Origin: an uncultured Paracoccaceae bacterium
GTDB taxonomy: Bacteria; Pseudomonadota; Alphaproteobacteria; Rhodobacterales; Rhodobacteraceae
DNA length: 64,000 bases
Direction: 5' to 3'
Assembly: GCA_947492825.1 (NCBI GenBank)
Contig: CANLNT010000002.1
Span: forward strand, 318,501 to 382,500
Shown here in pieces: positions 33,044 to 40,971 of the stretch. The notes below the pieces were generated by a model. The model had not been told where the DNA came from and did not search any database. It saw only the letters and a program-made list of their open reading frames with translations. The position numbers and the translations under genes are program-made. The first letter of the stretch is position 1, and each line of letters begins with the position of its first letter.

Positions 33044-34027
33044 TCACTCGGTGGATTGTGCCAGTTCGACCAATTCGGTCATATCTGGGTTCGCAGCAAG
33101 GTAGTCTGCGTACACAGGTGCCATCGCAGCCTGGAACGGGCCCTTGTCGGCAATCTCGTTGATCTTGACACCAGCGGCTTCAACCGCTTCGCGGCTGGCT
33201 TGGGTCTGCTCTGCCCACAGCTCACGCTGGAAAACCGACGCTTCTTCTGCGGCTGCGACCAAAGCGGCCTGCATGTCTGCGGACAGCGCGTTGAACTTGG
33301 CCGTGTTCACGCAGATGCATTCTGGAATGATCAGGTGCTCTGACATTGAATAGTAACCTGCAACCTCAAAGTGGCCAACGGATTGGAACGATGGCAGGTT
33401 GTTTTCTGCACCATCCACAACACCCGTGCTCAGCGACTGGTAAACCTCTGCAAAGGCCATTGGTGTACCGTTACCGCCCATCGCGTTCACCATGCCGGTG
33501 AACAGGTCGTTGTTCATCACACGAATCTTCATGCCCGCAACATCATCAGGCGAATTGATCGGGCCGGTGTTGTTGTAGAAGGACCGCGCGCCTGCGTCGA
33601 ACCAACCGATTGGCAGAATGCCCGCTTCACCCATGGCCATTGCAACTTTGTCACCTGCAGGGCCATCCAAAACGCGGAACATGTGGTCAACGTCGCGGAA
33701 GATGAACGGCAAGGAAACAAGGTTCGCTTCTTTCACGATTGGACCAACAGGACCAAGGTTGAAGTTCCCGATATCAATCGCGCCAAGCTGCACTTGTTCC
33801 AGTGCATCCGGCTGGCTGCCCAGCACACCGCCGTGGAAAACTTCGATGGTGACTTCGCCGCCGGTCTTTTCAGAAACCAGTTCGGCAAAACGGTCCATTG
33901 CGGCCGTATTTGGATGGCCGTCAACGTGGATGTTCCATGCGCGCCAATCTTCGGCAACGGCAGCCGTCGCGCAAAGTGCCAAGGCGGTTGCGACCGCTGG
34001 AAGTGTTTTAGACATTATCTTGTTCAT
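33044..34027 (-). CDS. dctP: TRAP transporter solute-binding protein (DctP), uronate type
   Basis: Periplasmic receptor of 327 residues with signal peptide MNKIMSKTLPAVATALALCATAAVA. DctP landmarks: MDRFAELVSEKTGGEVTIEVFHGGVLGSQPDALEQVQLG, KIRVMNNDLFTGMVNAMGGNGTPMAFAEVYQSLSTGVVDGAENN, where the invariant Arg of the IRV motif binds the carboxylate. D-glucuronate and D-galacturonate receptors of marine bacteria belong to this group. GGGAG lies seven bases before the start. It heads the operon dctP-dctQ-dctM, divergent from the second GntR gene. Confidence 0.93.
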   Translation of the reverse strand: MNKIMSKTLPAVATALALCATAAVAEDWRAWNIHVDGHPNTAAMDRFAELVSEKTGGEVTIEVFHGGVLGSQPDALEQVQLGAIDIGNFNLGPVGPIVKEANLVSLPFIFRDVDHMFRVLDGPAGDKVAMAMGEAGILPIGWFDAGARSFYNNTGPINSPDDVAGMKIRVMNNDLFTGMVNAMGGNGTPMAFAEVYQSLSTGVVDGAENNLPSFQSVGHFEVAGYYSMSEHLIIPECICVNTAKFNALSADMQAALVAAAEEASVFQRELWAEQTQASREAVEAAGVKINEIADKGPFQAAMAPVYADYLAANPDMTELVELAQSTE

Positions 34028-34100
34028 TGGTTTCTCCCTGAATGATTAATTTGGCGCGGGTTAGAACGGGCTCGGTTGCAGGCAATGCTTGCCGCCCCTG

Positions 34101-34113
34101 ACGTTCTGAACGT
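34101..34113. promoter_or_regulatory. 13-bp palindrome upstream of dctP
   Basis: ACGTTCTGAACGT, perfect arms of six around a single T, 74 bp upstream of the dctP start. Could be an operator; short enough to occur by chance. Confidence 0.3.
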
Positions 34114-34242
34114 GAAATTTAATCCTCGTCTCTCCCCATGCCTCAACAATCCAAAACAGACTGATCCTCCTAAGTGTCAGACTGCACCAGATTGGGCCAT
34201 AACGTCGGCGGTGCGCTTGTATAGCCATGTCGCTAATGGAGG

Positions 34243-34255
34243 ACTAGTATCCTAG
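34243..34255. promoter_or_regulatory. GntR operator, single copy, upstream of GntR copy 2
   Basis: ACTAGTATCCTAG, differing by one central base from a perfect ACTAGTATACTAG-type palindrome and closely matching the twin sites at 19878-19924. It lies 91 bp upstream of the GntR start and 216 bp from dctP. Confidence 0.6.
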
Positions 34256-34346
34256 AATTGTCAAGCGTGTTATGGTTTGTTAGTAGAACCACTCTCGACT
34301 ACACGTTCTGCGCACGTCCCAGCGGTGGTTTGGAAAAGGACACAAG

Positions 34347-35027
34347 ATGAACGATTACACGGTACTTGACGGGACTCGCTCGACAGCCGACGTGGTCTTT
34401 GACCATCTCTTTGAAGAGATTGTCTCGCTGACCCTTTTGCCCGGCACCAAGATTTCCGAAGCCGAGGTCGCCAAACGGTTCGGTGTTTCCCGCCAGCCAA
34501 TCCGCGACGCTTTTCGGCGTCTGGGCAATTTGAATTTGCTCAGCATCCGCCCCCAGCGCGCCACCGTCGTGCGCAGGTTTTCATTGGCTGAAATTCAGAA
34601 CGCCCGTTTCCTGCGTCTCTCCGTAGAGCTCGAAGTGGCAGAGCGCGCCTGCGCAATTTGGACCGAAGCCAAGGCAGCAGCCTTGGAGGAAAACATCGAG
34701 GCGCAAAGGGCCGCGCTGGAAAATTCCAATACGGCAAAGTTTCATGAATTGGACTACGGTTTTCACAAACTCATCTGTGAAGAAGCCGGCCTCCCCCTTG
34801 CCTTTGAAACGATCCAGTCATGCAAGCGTCACGTTGACCGGCTGTGCGTGCTCAGCCTGTCCCATGACGAAGAACGAGAAGACGTCTTGGCCGAACATAT
34901 CAAAATCTCAGACGCACTGATGCAAAGGGATGCACCACGCACCCGCGCACTATTGCGCAAGCACATTGGCCGTCTTGATCCGGTCATCACGGAAATTCAC
35001 AATACCCATGCCGACTATTTCCAATAA
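34347..35027 (+). CDS. GntR family (FCD) transcriptional regulator, uronate operons, copy 2
   Basis: A 226-residue GntR-FCD protein. Winged helix: DVVFDHLFEEIVSLTLLPGT and ISEAEVAKRFGVSRQPIRDA; FCD ligand pocket around FHELDYGFHKLICEEAG, with HVDRLCVLSLSHDEER near residue 165. It parallels the regulator at 19139-19825 along its whole length, including IRPQR and VRRFS, so the two are paralogues, probably recognising the same DNA but perhaps different ligands. Divergent from the TRAP operon and followed by a redoxin gene. Confidence 0.93.
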   Translation: MNDYTVLDGTRSTADVVFDHLFEEIVSLTLLPGTKISEAEVAKRFGVSRQPIRDAFRRLGNLNLLSIRPQRATVVRRFSLAEIQNARFLRLSVELEVAERACAIWTEAKAAALEENIEAQRAALENSNTAKFHELDYGFHKLICEEAGLPLAFETIQSCKRHVDRLCVLSLSHDEEREDVLAEHIKISDALMQRDAPRTRALLRKHIGRLDPVITEIHNTHADYFQ

Positions 35028-35065
35028 ATCTGATGTCGTCGGCGGACAAAAGAGGACACACCACC

Positions 35066-35584
35066 ATGTCACATGAAAAACCAAACGTTGGCGCTCCTGT
35101 CGCGCCGATTGAACTTCCCATGGTCGGCTCAGACCAGACGCGAACAATCGGCGGAACAAAAGACCGTTGGAGCATGGTTTTCATTTATCGCGGTCGGCAT
35201 TGTCCTCGATGCAAACGCTTCTTGAACAAATTGAACGCAGCATTGTCCCACTGGACAGAGCACATGGATATCGTTGTCGCCTCTGCGGATACGGCAGACA
35301 AAGCCGCAGCAGATCTTGCAGAATTCGGCTGGGATTTCGATCTGTGCTACGGGCTGTCAGAGCCGCAGATGCGTGACCTTGGGCTTTACGTCTCTTCACC
35401 TCTGTCAGAGGCGGAGACAACGCAAAATTTCGCTGAGCCCGGTGCGTTTGGGTTGCGTCCAGACGGAACCTTGATGCTTGTCGACATTTCCAACGGTCCC
35501 GCCGCGCGCCCCGACCTCGAAGAGTTGCTGGATGGAATGATCTTCAACATCAAAAATGATCGGCCGGTGCGCGGCACGGCTTAG
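35066..35584 (+). CDS. peroxiredoxin-like (AhpC/TSA) redoxin
   Basis: Thioredoxin-fold protein of 172 residues with a CxxC site in YRGRHCPRCKRFLNKL (about residues 47-62) and the usual AhpC/TSA frame (VGAPVAPIELPMVG at the start, GLYVSSPLSEAETTQNFAEPGAFGLRPDGTL later). Probably cytoplasmic; a thiol oxidoreductase or peroxidase acting on unknown substrates. Start at 35066 is chosen because AGAGGA lies nine bases before it, whereas an upstream ATG has none. It sits 38 bp after the GntR gene, an odd companion in a sugar-acid cluster. Confidence 0.82.
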   Translation: MSHEKPNVGAPVAPIELPMVGSDQTRTIGGTKDRWSMVFIYRGRHCPRCKRFLNKLNAALSHWTEHMDIVVASADTADKAAADLAEFGWDFDLCYGLSEPQMRDLGLYVSSPLSEAETTQNFAEPGAFGLRPDGTLMLVDISNGPAARPDLEELLDGMIFNIKNDRPVRGTA

Positions 35585-35607
35585 TTTTCGGTAATGGCTT
35601 CAACGAC

Positions 35608-37050
35608 CTATGGATTGCGGGCGGCCTGCTGAACGGCGGCCTTTGCGCCAAGGTTGACCAGATCGTCATAGGCATCTGAAAGAAGCTGTTGAACCTGTTC
35701 ATCCTGCGCAAAACCCGGGGCAAAAACATCTTCGACGTCCAGAAGGGCCTGAACCTTCCCCGTGGCAGACTGCGCACTTTCGCTCGTTTTGCGCAGGGTC
35801 TGGGCCAACGGGTCACGGACGTCGATGTCGCCCCCATTCTCGTCGACACCGCCCACGTATCGCATCCACCCCGCTACCGCGAGGGCGAGGCCCTTGGGGG
35901 ACCGGCCTTGTGCCAGATTGTCCGCGAACGTGCCAAGAATCCGCTGCGGCAGTTTCTGACTTCCGTCGGTCGCGATCTGCCATGTCCGATGCCGGATCGC
36001 CGGGTCCTTGAAACGTTCCATCAACGTCGCGCAATAGGCTGTCAGGTCCTCGCCGTCAGGCTGTGGGACAGTCGGGATGACCTCATCACGCCAGACGTTT
36101 TGGCACATGGCCGCAAAATGCGGATCTGCGACCGTCTCTGCAATGGTGTCGTAACCAGCCAGATATCCAAGGTAGGCAAGCATGGAATGCGCCCCGTTCA
36201 GGCACCGTAGCTTCATGACTTCATGCGCGTGGACAGAACTCACCAATTGGGCCCCTACCTTGCCCCACGCTGGTTTGCCTTGGGGAAACCTGTCCTCAAT
36301 CACCCATTGCCGGAATGGTTCGTGAAAGACGCAGGCCTCATCTTGATATCCTGTCAGCTCTGACAAAGCCTTGCGGTCATCCTGCGTGGTAGCCGGTGTG
36401 ATCCGGTCCACCATCGTCGATGGGAACACAACATCTTCTTCGATCCATCTTGCCAGATCAGCGTCAAACAGGCGGGCAAATGCCAGCACGATGTCCTGCA
36501 CCAACGCACCGTTGGACGGCAGGTTATCACATGACAGCACAGTGAATGGTGCAACACCGGCCTCCCGCCTCGCAGCAAGGGCCGCAACAATGAATCCGAT
36601 TGCCGAGACCGGCGCCTCCAGCCCGGCCAGATCGTGCGCGATATCAGGATGGGTCTCATCAAGCCGCCCGGTTGACGGCGACCGGCAATATCCCTTCTCA
36701 GTGATCGTGAGTGATACGATCTTGACCGCGGGGTCAGCCATGGCGTCTACGACGGCTTTGGGGTCCTCTGGCGCGACCAGAACCCCGGCAATGGACTCAA
36801 TCTGCTTCGGCACCATTCCTTTCCCGCCCAAGGTGACAGCCGTATAGGTGCCACCTTGCGGGTTAAGTTGATCGCGCGCTGTCGGGCTGCGCAGGCTGAC
36901 AGCAAGAATACCCCAATCACCCCCGCCCGACGCCATCGCTTCATGGGTGTAAACGGCATTGAACGCGCGAAAGAACGCGCCAGGACCAAGGTGGACAATC
37001 CTGACTTTTGGCGGCGGGCCACTGCGCGTAAGGCGTGGGTAGTCTGCCAT
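35608..37050 (-). CDS. uxuB: fructuronate reductase (mannitol dehydrogenase family)
   Basis: Reduces D-fructuronate to D-mannonate with NADH, the step between UxaC and UxuA. Long-chain polyol dehydrogenase of 480 residues: Rossmann VRIVHLGPGAFFRAFNAVYT, SLTITEKGYCRSP, FTVLSCDNLPSNGALVQD and the catalytic-Lys region LRCLNGAHSMLAYLGYL all present. Tagaturonate or mannitol specificity cannot be excluded by sequence; the uxaC and uxuA neighbours decide for UxuB. Start ATG at 37048-37050 has AAGGG upstream. Confidence 0.9.
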   Translation of the reverse strand: MADYPRLTRSGPPPKVRIVHLGPGAFFRAFNAVYTHEAMASGGGDWGILAVSLRSPTARDQLNPQGGTYTAVTLGGKGMVPKQIESIAGVLVAPEDPKAVVDAMADPAVKIVSLTITEKGYCRSPSTGRLDETHPDIAHDLAGLEAPVSAIGFIVAALAARREAGVAPFTVLSCDNLPSNGALVQDIVLAFARLFDADLARWIEEDVVFPSTMVDRITPATTQDDRKALSELTGYQDEACVFHEPFRQWVIEDRFPQGKPAWGKVGAQLVSSVHAHEVMKLRCLNGAHSMLAYLGYLAGYDTIAETVADPHFAAMCQNVWRDEVIPTVPQPDGEDLTAYCATLMERFKDPAIRHRTWQIATDGSQKLPQRILGTFADNLAQGRSPKGLALAVAGWMRYVGGVDENGGDIDVRDPLAQTLRKTSESAQSATGKVQALLDVEDVFAPGFAQDEQVQQLLSDAYDDLVNLGAKAAVQQAARNP

Positions 37051-37064
37051 CTGACCCTTTCCCT

Positions 37065-38471
37065 TCACAATCCGTAGGCTGATTTGGCCAGCCCATAGGC
37101 GAGGTCTTGTGCGACCTCAAACGCATCAGCTTCACGCAGGCGGCCCGTTGTCACAAGCGTTGACAGATAGGCGCTGTCGGACCTGCGCGACACATCATGC
37201 CGGGCCGGAATGGAACAGAAAGCCCGCGTATCATCGTTGAAGCCAGCGGTGTTGTAGAACCCGCAGGTTTCCGTTGTCGCCTCGCGGAACCGCTTGATGC
37301 CTTCGTAGCTGTCAAAAAACCACCATGGCGGGCCAAGTTTCAGCGCAGGATATGCGCCAGCAAGCGGGGCCAACTCTCTGGAATATGCTGTTTCGTCCAA
37401 AGTAAAGACGATCACAGTCAAATCGGGTTCCATGCCGACCGCATCCAAAAGCGGCTGCAGCGCACTGACATAGTCGGTCGGGCCCGGAATATCGAAACCC
37501 TTGTCCCGTCCATATTCCGCAAAGACCGACGCGCTGTGGTTGCGGCGCGATCCTGCGTGGATTTGCAAGGTCAGCCCGTCCTCAAGGCTCATCTTCGCCA
37601 TCTCGGTCAGCATCTGGCCGCGGAAGGTGTCAGCCTCTTGCGCGGTGAATGTTCCGGAAACGATTTTCTCAAACAGCGCCTCCGCCTCATGCGCGGGCAG
37701 GTTTGCCGTTGTAGCACTTGGGTGCCCATGATCCGACGCAGTGGCACCATGTGCCTGAAAGAACGCCCGCCGTTGGCGGTGCGCGGCAAGGTAGCCCGAC
37801 CAGGTTGTGGTGTCTTCGCCAGTCAATTCAGCAAAGGTGACAAGGTTCTCACGAAACCCTTCGAAGTCAGGATCAACGACAGCATCGGGCCGATAGGTCG
37901 TGATCACCCGGCCAGTCCAGCCGCTCTCAGCAATCTGTTTGTGCCATCGCAGATCGTCCAACGCCCCTTCGGTTGTCGCCAAAGCCGCGATATTGAACGC
38001 ATCAAACAGCGCACGGGGGCGGAAGGCATCTGTGGCCAGTTGCGCCTCGATCTGTTCATAAATGGCGTCCGCCGTGTCAGACCCAAGCACCGCATCAATG
38101 CCAAAGACATGTTCGAACGAATGGTCCAGCCACATGGCGGACGGTGTGCCGCGGAACAGGTGGTAATTTGCTGCAAAACGGTGCCAGATTTTGCGCGGGT
38201 CTGCCTCGACCGGACGGCCATCCGCGCGGGCAACACCCAGATCCGCCATCGGTATGCCCTGACTAACCAACATGCGAAACACATAGTGGTCTGGCATGAC
38301 GAACAAGGCGCTAGGGTTCGGGAACCGCTCATTCTCGGCGAACCATTGCGGATCGCAGTGGCCATGCGGGCTGATGATCGGAAGGTCTGCAACAGATTGA
38401 TACAGGCTGCGCGCAAGATCGCGTTGCCGAGGGTCAACAGGAAATAGCCGATCCGGGTGCGTAAGTGCCAT
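37065..38471 (-). CDS. uxaC: glucuronate isomerase
   Basis: Interconverts D-glucuronate and D-fructuronate (also galacturonate and tagaturonate). The 468-residue protein matches E. coli UxaC (470). Metal-site motif PIISPHGHCDPQWFAEN, then MPDHYVFRMLVSQGIPMADLGV, TTYRPDAVVDPDFEGFRENL, LQIHAGSRRNHS and GAYPALKLGPPWWFFDS. A longer in-frame start exists, but the ATG at 38469-38471 (MALTHPDRLFP) fits the family and has GGGAAG before it. First gene of uxaC-uxuB, 14 bp apart. Confidence 0.95.
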   Translation of the reverse strand: MALTHPDRLFPVDPRQRDLARSLYQSVADLPIISPHGHCDPQWFAENERFPNPSALFVMPDHYVFRMLVSQGIPMADLGVARADGRPVEADPRKIWHRFAANYHLFRGTPSAMWLDHSFEHVFGIDAVLGSDTADAIYEQIEAQLATDAFRPRALFDAFNIAALATTEGALDDLRWHKQIAESGWTGRVITTYRPDAVVDPDFEGFRENLVTFAELTGEDTTTWSGYLAAHRQRRAFFQAHGATASDHGHPSATTANLPAHEAEALFEKIVSGTFTAQEADTFRGQMLTEMAKMSLEDGLTLQIHAGSRRNHSASVFAEYGRDKGFDIPGPTDYVSALQPLLDAVGMEPDLTVIVFTLDETAYSRELAPLAGAYPALKLGPPWWFFDSYEGIKRFREATTETCGFYNTAGFNDDTRAFCSIPARHDVSRRSDSAYLSTLVTTGRLREADAFEVAQDLAYGLAKSAYGL

Positions 38472-38530
38472 AGTCTTCCCATTCAATGAGGTGAAGCCCT
38501 GATAGGTGACGCGCGGGAAGAGGTCAAAGC

Positions 38531-38582
38531 GGTCGCTGTATAAAGCGACCATGCGGAGCAAACGAATAGGTCAAAAAGACCT
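38531..38582. promoter_or_regulatory. two adjacent inverted repeats upstream of uxaC
   Basis: GGTCGCT-GTATAA-AGCGACC (38531-38550) and AGGTC-AAAAA-GACCT (38568-38582). The first lies 60 bp upstream of the uxaC start, the second 97 bp. They do not resemble the GTATAC operator of the other island promoters, so uxaC-uxuB may be under a different regulator; one could also belong to the end of the MarR transcript. Confidence 0.4.
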
Positions 38583-38657
38583 CAACGGCTCTTACATCCT
38601 GATCTGAAATCTAAAACCGCGTGCTGCTAAATGAAAACCGGCGCAGCATCTGCGCCC

Positions 38658-39095
38658 TTATTCGGACAGTTTTGACCGCAGCGCCCGCAATACGGGCAAA
38701 GTCGTCTTCACGCGGTCCTCGCCCACGGTGTGGACGACATCAGAAATGATCGGCGCAATCGCCGCCAAAGCTGCATCGCGGGCGGAAAGCCCGGCAGGGC
38801 TGATTGACACCATCTTGCGCCGCGCATCATCCCAGTCGGGCCGCACATGTACCCAACCCGCCCACTCCAGCTTGGCCAATGTATTGGTCATCGCCCCACG
38901 GGTCAGGTGAAACGACCGCGCAAGCTGCGCGGGCGATTTCTCGTTCGTGCTGTGCGCCAAATGGTTCAGCACCATGAAATGCGACAATTCCATCCCTTTG
39001 GGCAAAACCCGTGCCACGCTTATCCGCGCTAGCTGATCCACAGCCAACAGTTCTGAAAACAGCGAAACTGCAAGGTTTTGGTTCGAATCCGGCAT
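38658..39095 (-). CDS. MarR family transcriptional regulator
   Basis: A 145-residue MarR regulator with LSHFMVLNHLAHSTNEKSPAQLARSFHLTRGAMTNTLAKLEWAGWV as winged helix and VRPDWDDARRKMVSISPAG as the Asp/Arg wing motif. Start codon shares one base with the stop of the upstream nitrilase-family gene, so it is co-transcribed with it. Target and ligand unknown. It marks the return to core genome on the right side of the island. Confidence 0.9.
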   Translation of the reverse strand: MPDSNQNLAVSLFSELLAVDQLARISVARVLPKGMELSHFMVLNHLAHSTNEKSPAQLARSFHLTRGAMTNTLAKLEWAGWVHVRPDWDDARRKMVSISPAGLSARDAALAAIAPIISDVVHTVGEDRVKTTLPVLRALRSKLSE

Positions 39096-39937
39096 CAGGG
39101 TCCTGTGAACGGGCGGTCATGCGACAGCGACGGAAGGCGGCTGCGTGCTTGTGCCACTTCCGCAAGGTCCAAATCAACCACCGTCACACCAACCGCCGCG
39201 CCCGCGTCAGCCAAAACCTTGCCCCAGGGTGAAATCACCATACTGTGCCCGTAGGTCTGGCGAGGCTGGCCCGCATTGCCCTGATCCGTCATCGCATGTG
39301 TGCCCGTCTGCGCCGCTGCGACGACAAAACATCCGGTTTCTATCGCCCGCGCCCGCAGCAACGGTTCCCAATGCGCGGCCCCGGTGGTTGGCAGAAATGC
39401 CGACGGCACCAGCAGCACCTCTGCCCCAGCCTGCGCCAACGCGCGGTAAAGCTGCGCGAACCGCAGATCGTAACACACCGTCAGGCCCAGCGCGGCAAGC
39501 GGGGTCTTTGCAACAACAGCGCGCGATCCGGGCCTATAGCCTGCCGATTCCCGAAATTGCTCGGTCTCGGACACCTGCACGTCAAACATGTGGATCTTGT
39601 CATAGCGATCCACAATCTCACCTTGGTCAGATATCACAATGGACCGGTTCGCAAACCGCCCATCGGCATCTCCGGTCTTCAATGCCAGCGATCCGACGGC
39701 AATCCAAACGCCCAGAGTTCGGGCCGTATCACGCAACCCCGCCAAGGTTATGTCGTCCACCTCGCGGGCTAATACCGCCTCTTGCAAAGCGCGGCTGGAG
39801 GATACGCAATTGGTGACCTCGGGCGTGCAAATCAGCGTCGCACCGCGGTCCGCTGCCTGCTTCACCAGCGACAGCGTCGTGGTCAGGTTGTCGGCCGGGT
39901 TATCACCGACCGACAATTGGATCAGTCCGACCCTCAC
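39095..39937 (-). CDS. carbon-nitrogen hydrolase (nitrilase superfamily, Nit/NIT2-like)
   Basis: A 280-residue C-N hydrolase. Catalytic triad: Glu in LICTPEVTN, Lys in DRYDKIHMFDV, Cys in LTVCYDLRFAQLY. The Nit1/Nit2 group repairs deaminated glutathione or hydrolyses omega-amides such as 2-oxoglutaramate, so this is the best guess. It starts with GTG, overlapping the grxC stop by four bases (GTGA); a link with glutathione is consistent with the glutaredoxin neighbour. Confidence 0.9.
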   Translation of the reverse strand: MRVGLIQLSVGDNPADNLTTTLSLVKQAADRGATLICTPEVTNCVSSSRALQEAVLAREVDDITLAGLRDTARTLGVWIAVGSLALKTGDADGRFANRSIVISDQGEIVDRYDKIHMFDVQVSETEQFRESAGYRPGSRAVVAKTPLAALGLTVCYDLRFAQLYRALAQAGAEVLLVPSAFLPTTGAAHWEPLLRARAIETGCFVVAAAQTGTHAMTDQGNAGQPRQTYGHSMVISPWGKVLADAGAAVGVTVVDLDLAEVAQARSRLPSLSHDRPFTGP

Positions 39938-40191
39938 GCCGCCAAAAGCGGGTCCAGCTTGCCAGCACGATCCAGCGCCGCCATGTCGTCGTAGCCGCCC
40001 ACATGGGTGGCACCGACAAAGATTTGCGGCACAGTGCGGCCGCCGTTGGCGCGCTGCATCATTTCGGCCCGCTTGGCAGGATCACGGACAACATCAATTT
40101 CCTGAAACGACACGCCCTTTGCAGTCAAAAGGCGTTTGGCCATGTGGCAATAGCCACAGGTGGGCGAGGTATAAATCTCAACGGTCTGCAT
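39934..40191 (-). CDS. grxC: glutaredoxin 3
   Basis: An 85-residue glutaredoxin with the dithiol site TSPTCGYCHMAKRLL, the TVPQIFVGATHVGGYDDMAAL glutathione-binding region (cis-Pro, Gly-Gly) and normal length. It reduces protein-glutathione disulfides in the cytoplasm. I chose the ATG at 40189-40191 because GAGG lies eight bases upstream; six residues of upstream frame are rejected. Coupled to the hydrolase gene. Confidence 0.94.
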   Translation of the reverse strand: MQTVEIYTSPTCGYCHMAKRLLTAKGVSFQEIDVVRDPAKRAEMMQRANGGRTVPQIFVGATHVGGYDDMAALDRAGKLDPLLAA

Positions 40192-40226
40192 ATCTGCATC
40201 CTCGGGCAACTTCGGTTGATCCCTAA

Positions 40227-40949
40227 TTAGGCATCCTTGGCCACCCGCGCCAGTGTGAGAACGCAGACCTGCCCTGCGCCAGCGCGCAATGCCGCCTCTG
40301 CCGCGGCGGCCAAGGTCGCGCCCGAGGTCATCACATCATCAACCACAACGACCTTTCGCCCTTTCATCAAAACGGCGCGTCGCGGGTTGTCCGTGATGGC
40401 ATTCTCTAGCGCGGCAAACCGCGCATCCCTGCTGTGCCCGTCCAACGACTTGGTTTTCACCGGGCGCATCAACGCATCGGCGCAATGTGTAACTCCAGCG
40501 ATCTTGCCGATCTGCTGCGACAGCAACGCCGCCTGATTATAGCGCCGACGAAGCAACCGCGACCAATGCAGCGGCACAGGCACTAAAACCGGATCACCTT
40601 CCAGAATGTCGCCCGCACAGCGAACCATCCAGCGGGCCGCCGGAATCGCAAGATCGGTCCGGTCACCATGTTTCAACGCCAGGACCAACCGCCGCCCCTT
40701 GTCGCGATACAGCAGTGCCGACCGGCCTTTGACCCAAGGTCGCGCTATGGTCATGCAATCATCGCACTGCACACCTTCGCTCGTGTCGTCCCCAAGCAGC
40801 GGTATCCCACAACTGTCGCAAACGGTCCCTTGAATGAACCGCGTCTCTTTCCAGCAATCCGCGCACAACCCATGTTCGGACTCGACTGCGGCCTCGCACC
40901 CGACGCATTGCGGCGGGTAGATTGCGCGGATCAGACTTTGCATTGCCAT
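40227..40949 (-). CDS. comF: ComF family protein (phosphoribosyltransferase-like)
   Basis: A 240-residue ComF protein: N-terminal zinc ribbon CVGCEAAVESEHGLCADCW and CDSCGIPLLGDD...CDDC, then a PRTase domain with the PRPP loop KVVVVDDVMTSGATLAAAA. In naturally competent bacteria ComF takes part in DNA uptake; in Rhodobacteraceae its role is untested. Start ATG has GGAGGG five to six bases upstream. Divergent from the methyltransferase gene. Confidence 0.9.
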   Translation of the reverse strand: MAMQSLIRAIYPPQCVGCEAAVESEHGLCADCWKETRFIQGTVCDSCGIPLLGDDTSEGVQCDDCMTIARPWVKGRSALLYRDKGRRLVLALKHGDRTDLAIPAARWMVRCAGDILEGDPVLVPVPLHWSRLLRRRYNQAALLSQQIGKIAGVTHCADALMRPVKTKSLDGHSRDARFAALENAITDNPRRAVLMKGRKVVVVDDVMTSGATLAAAAEAALRAGAGQVCVLTLARVAKDA

Positions 40950-40971
40950 CGAACCCTCCTAAATGGGGTGC

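Larger units (their letters stand above)
34028..34346. other. 319-bp divergent intergenic region, TRAP operon versus GntR copy 2
   Basis: No coding frame. It holds a small perfect palindrome ACGTTC-T-GAACGT (34101-34113) nearer dctP, a single GntR-type site (34243-34255) nearer the regulator, and AT-rich stretches that may be promoters. The GntR start is preceded by AAAGGACACAAG. Confidence 0.6.
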
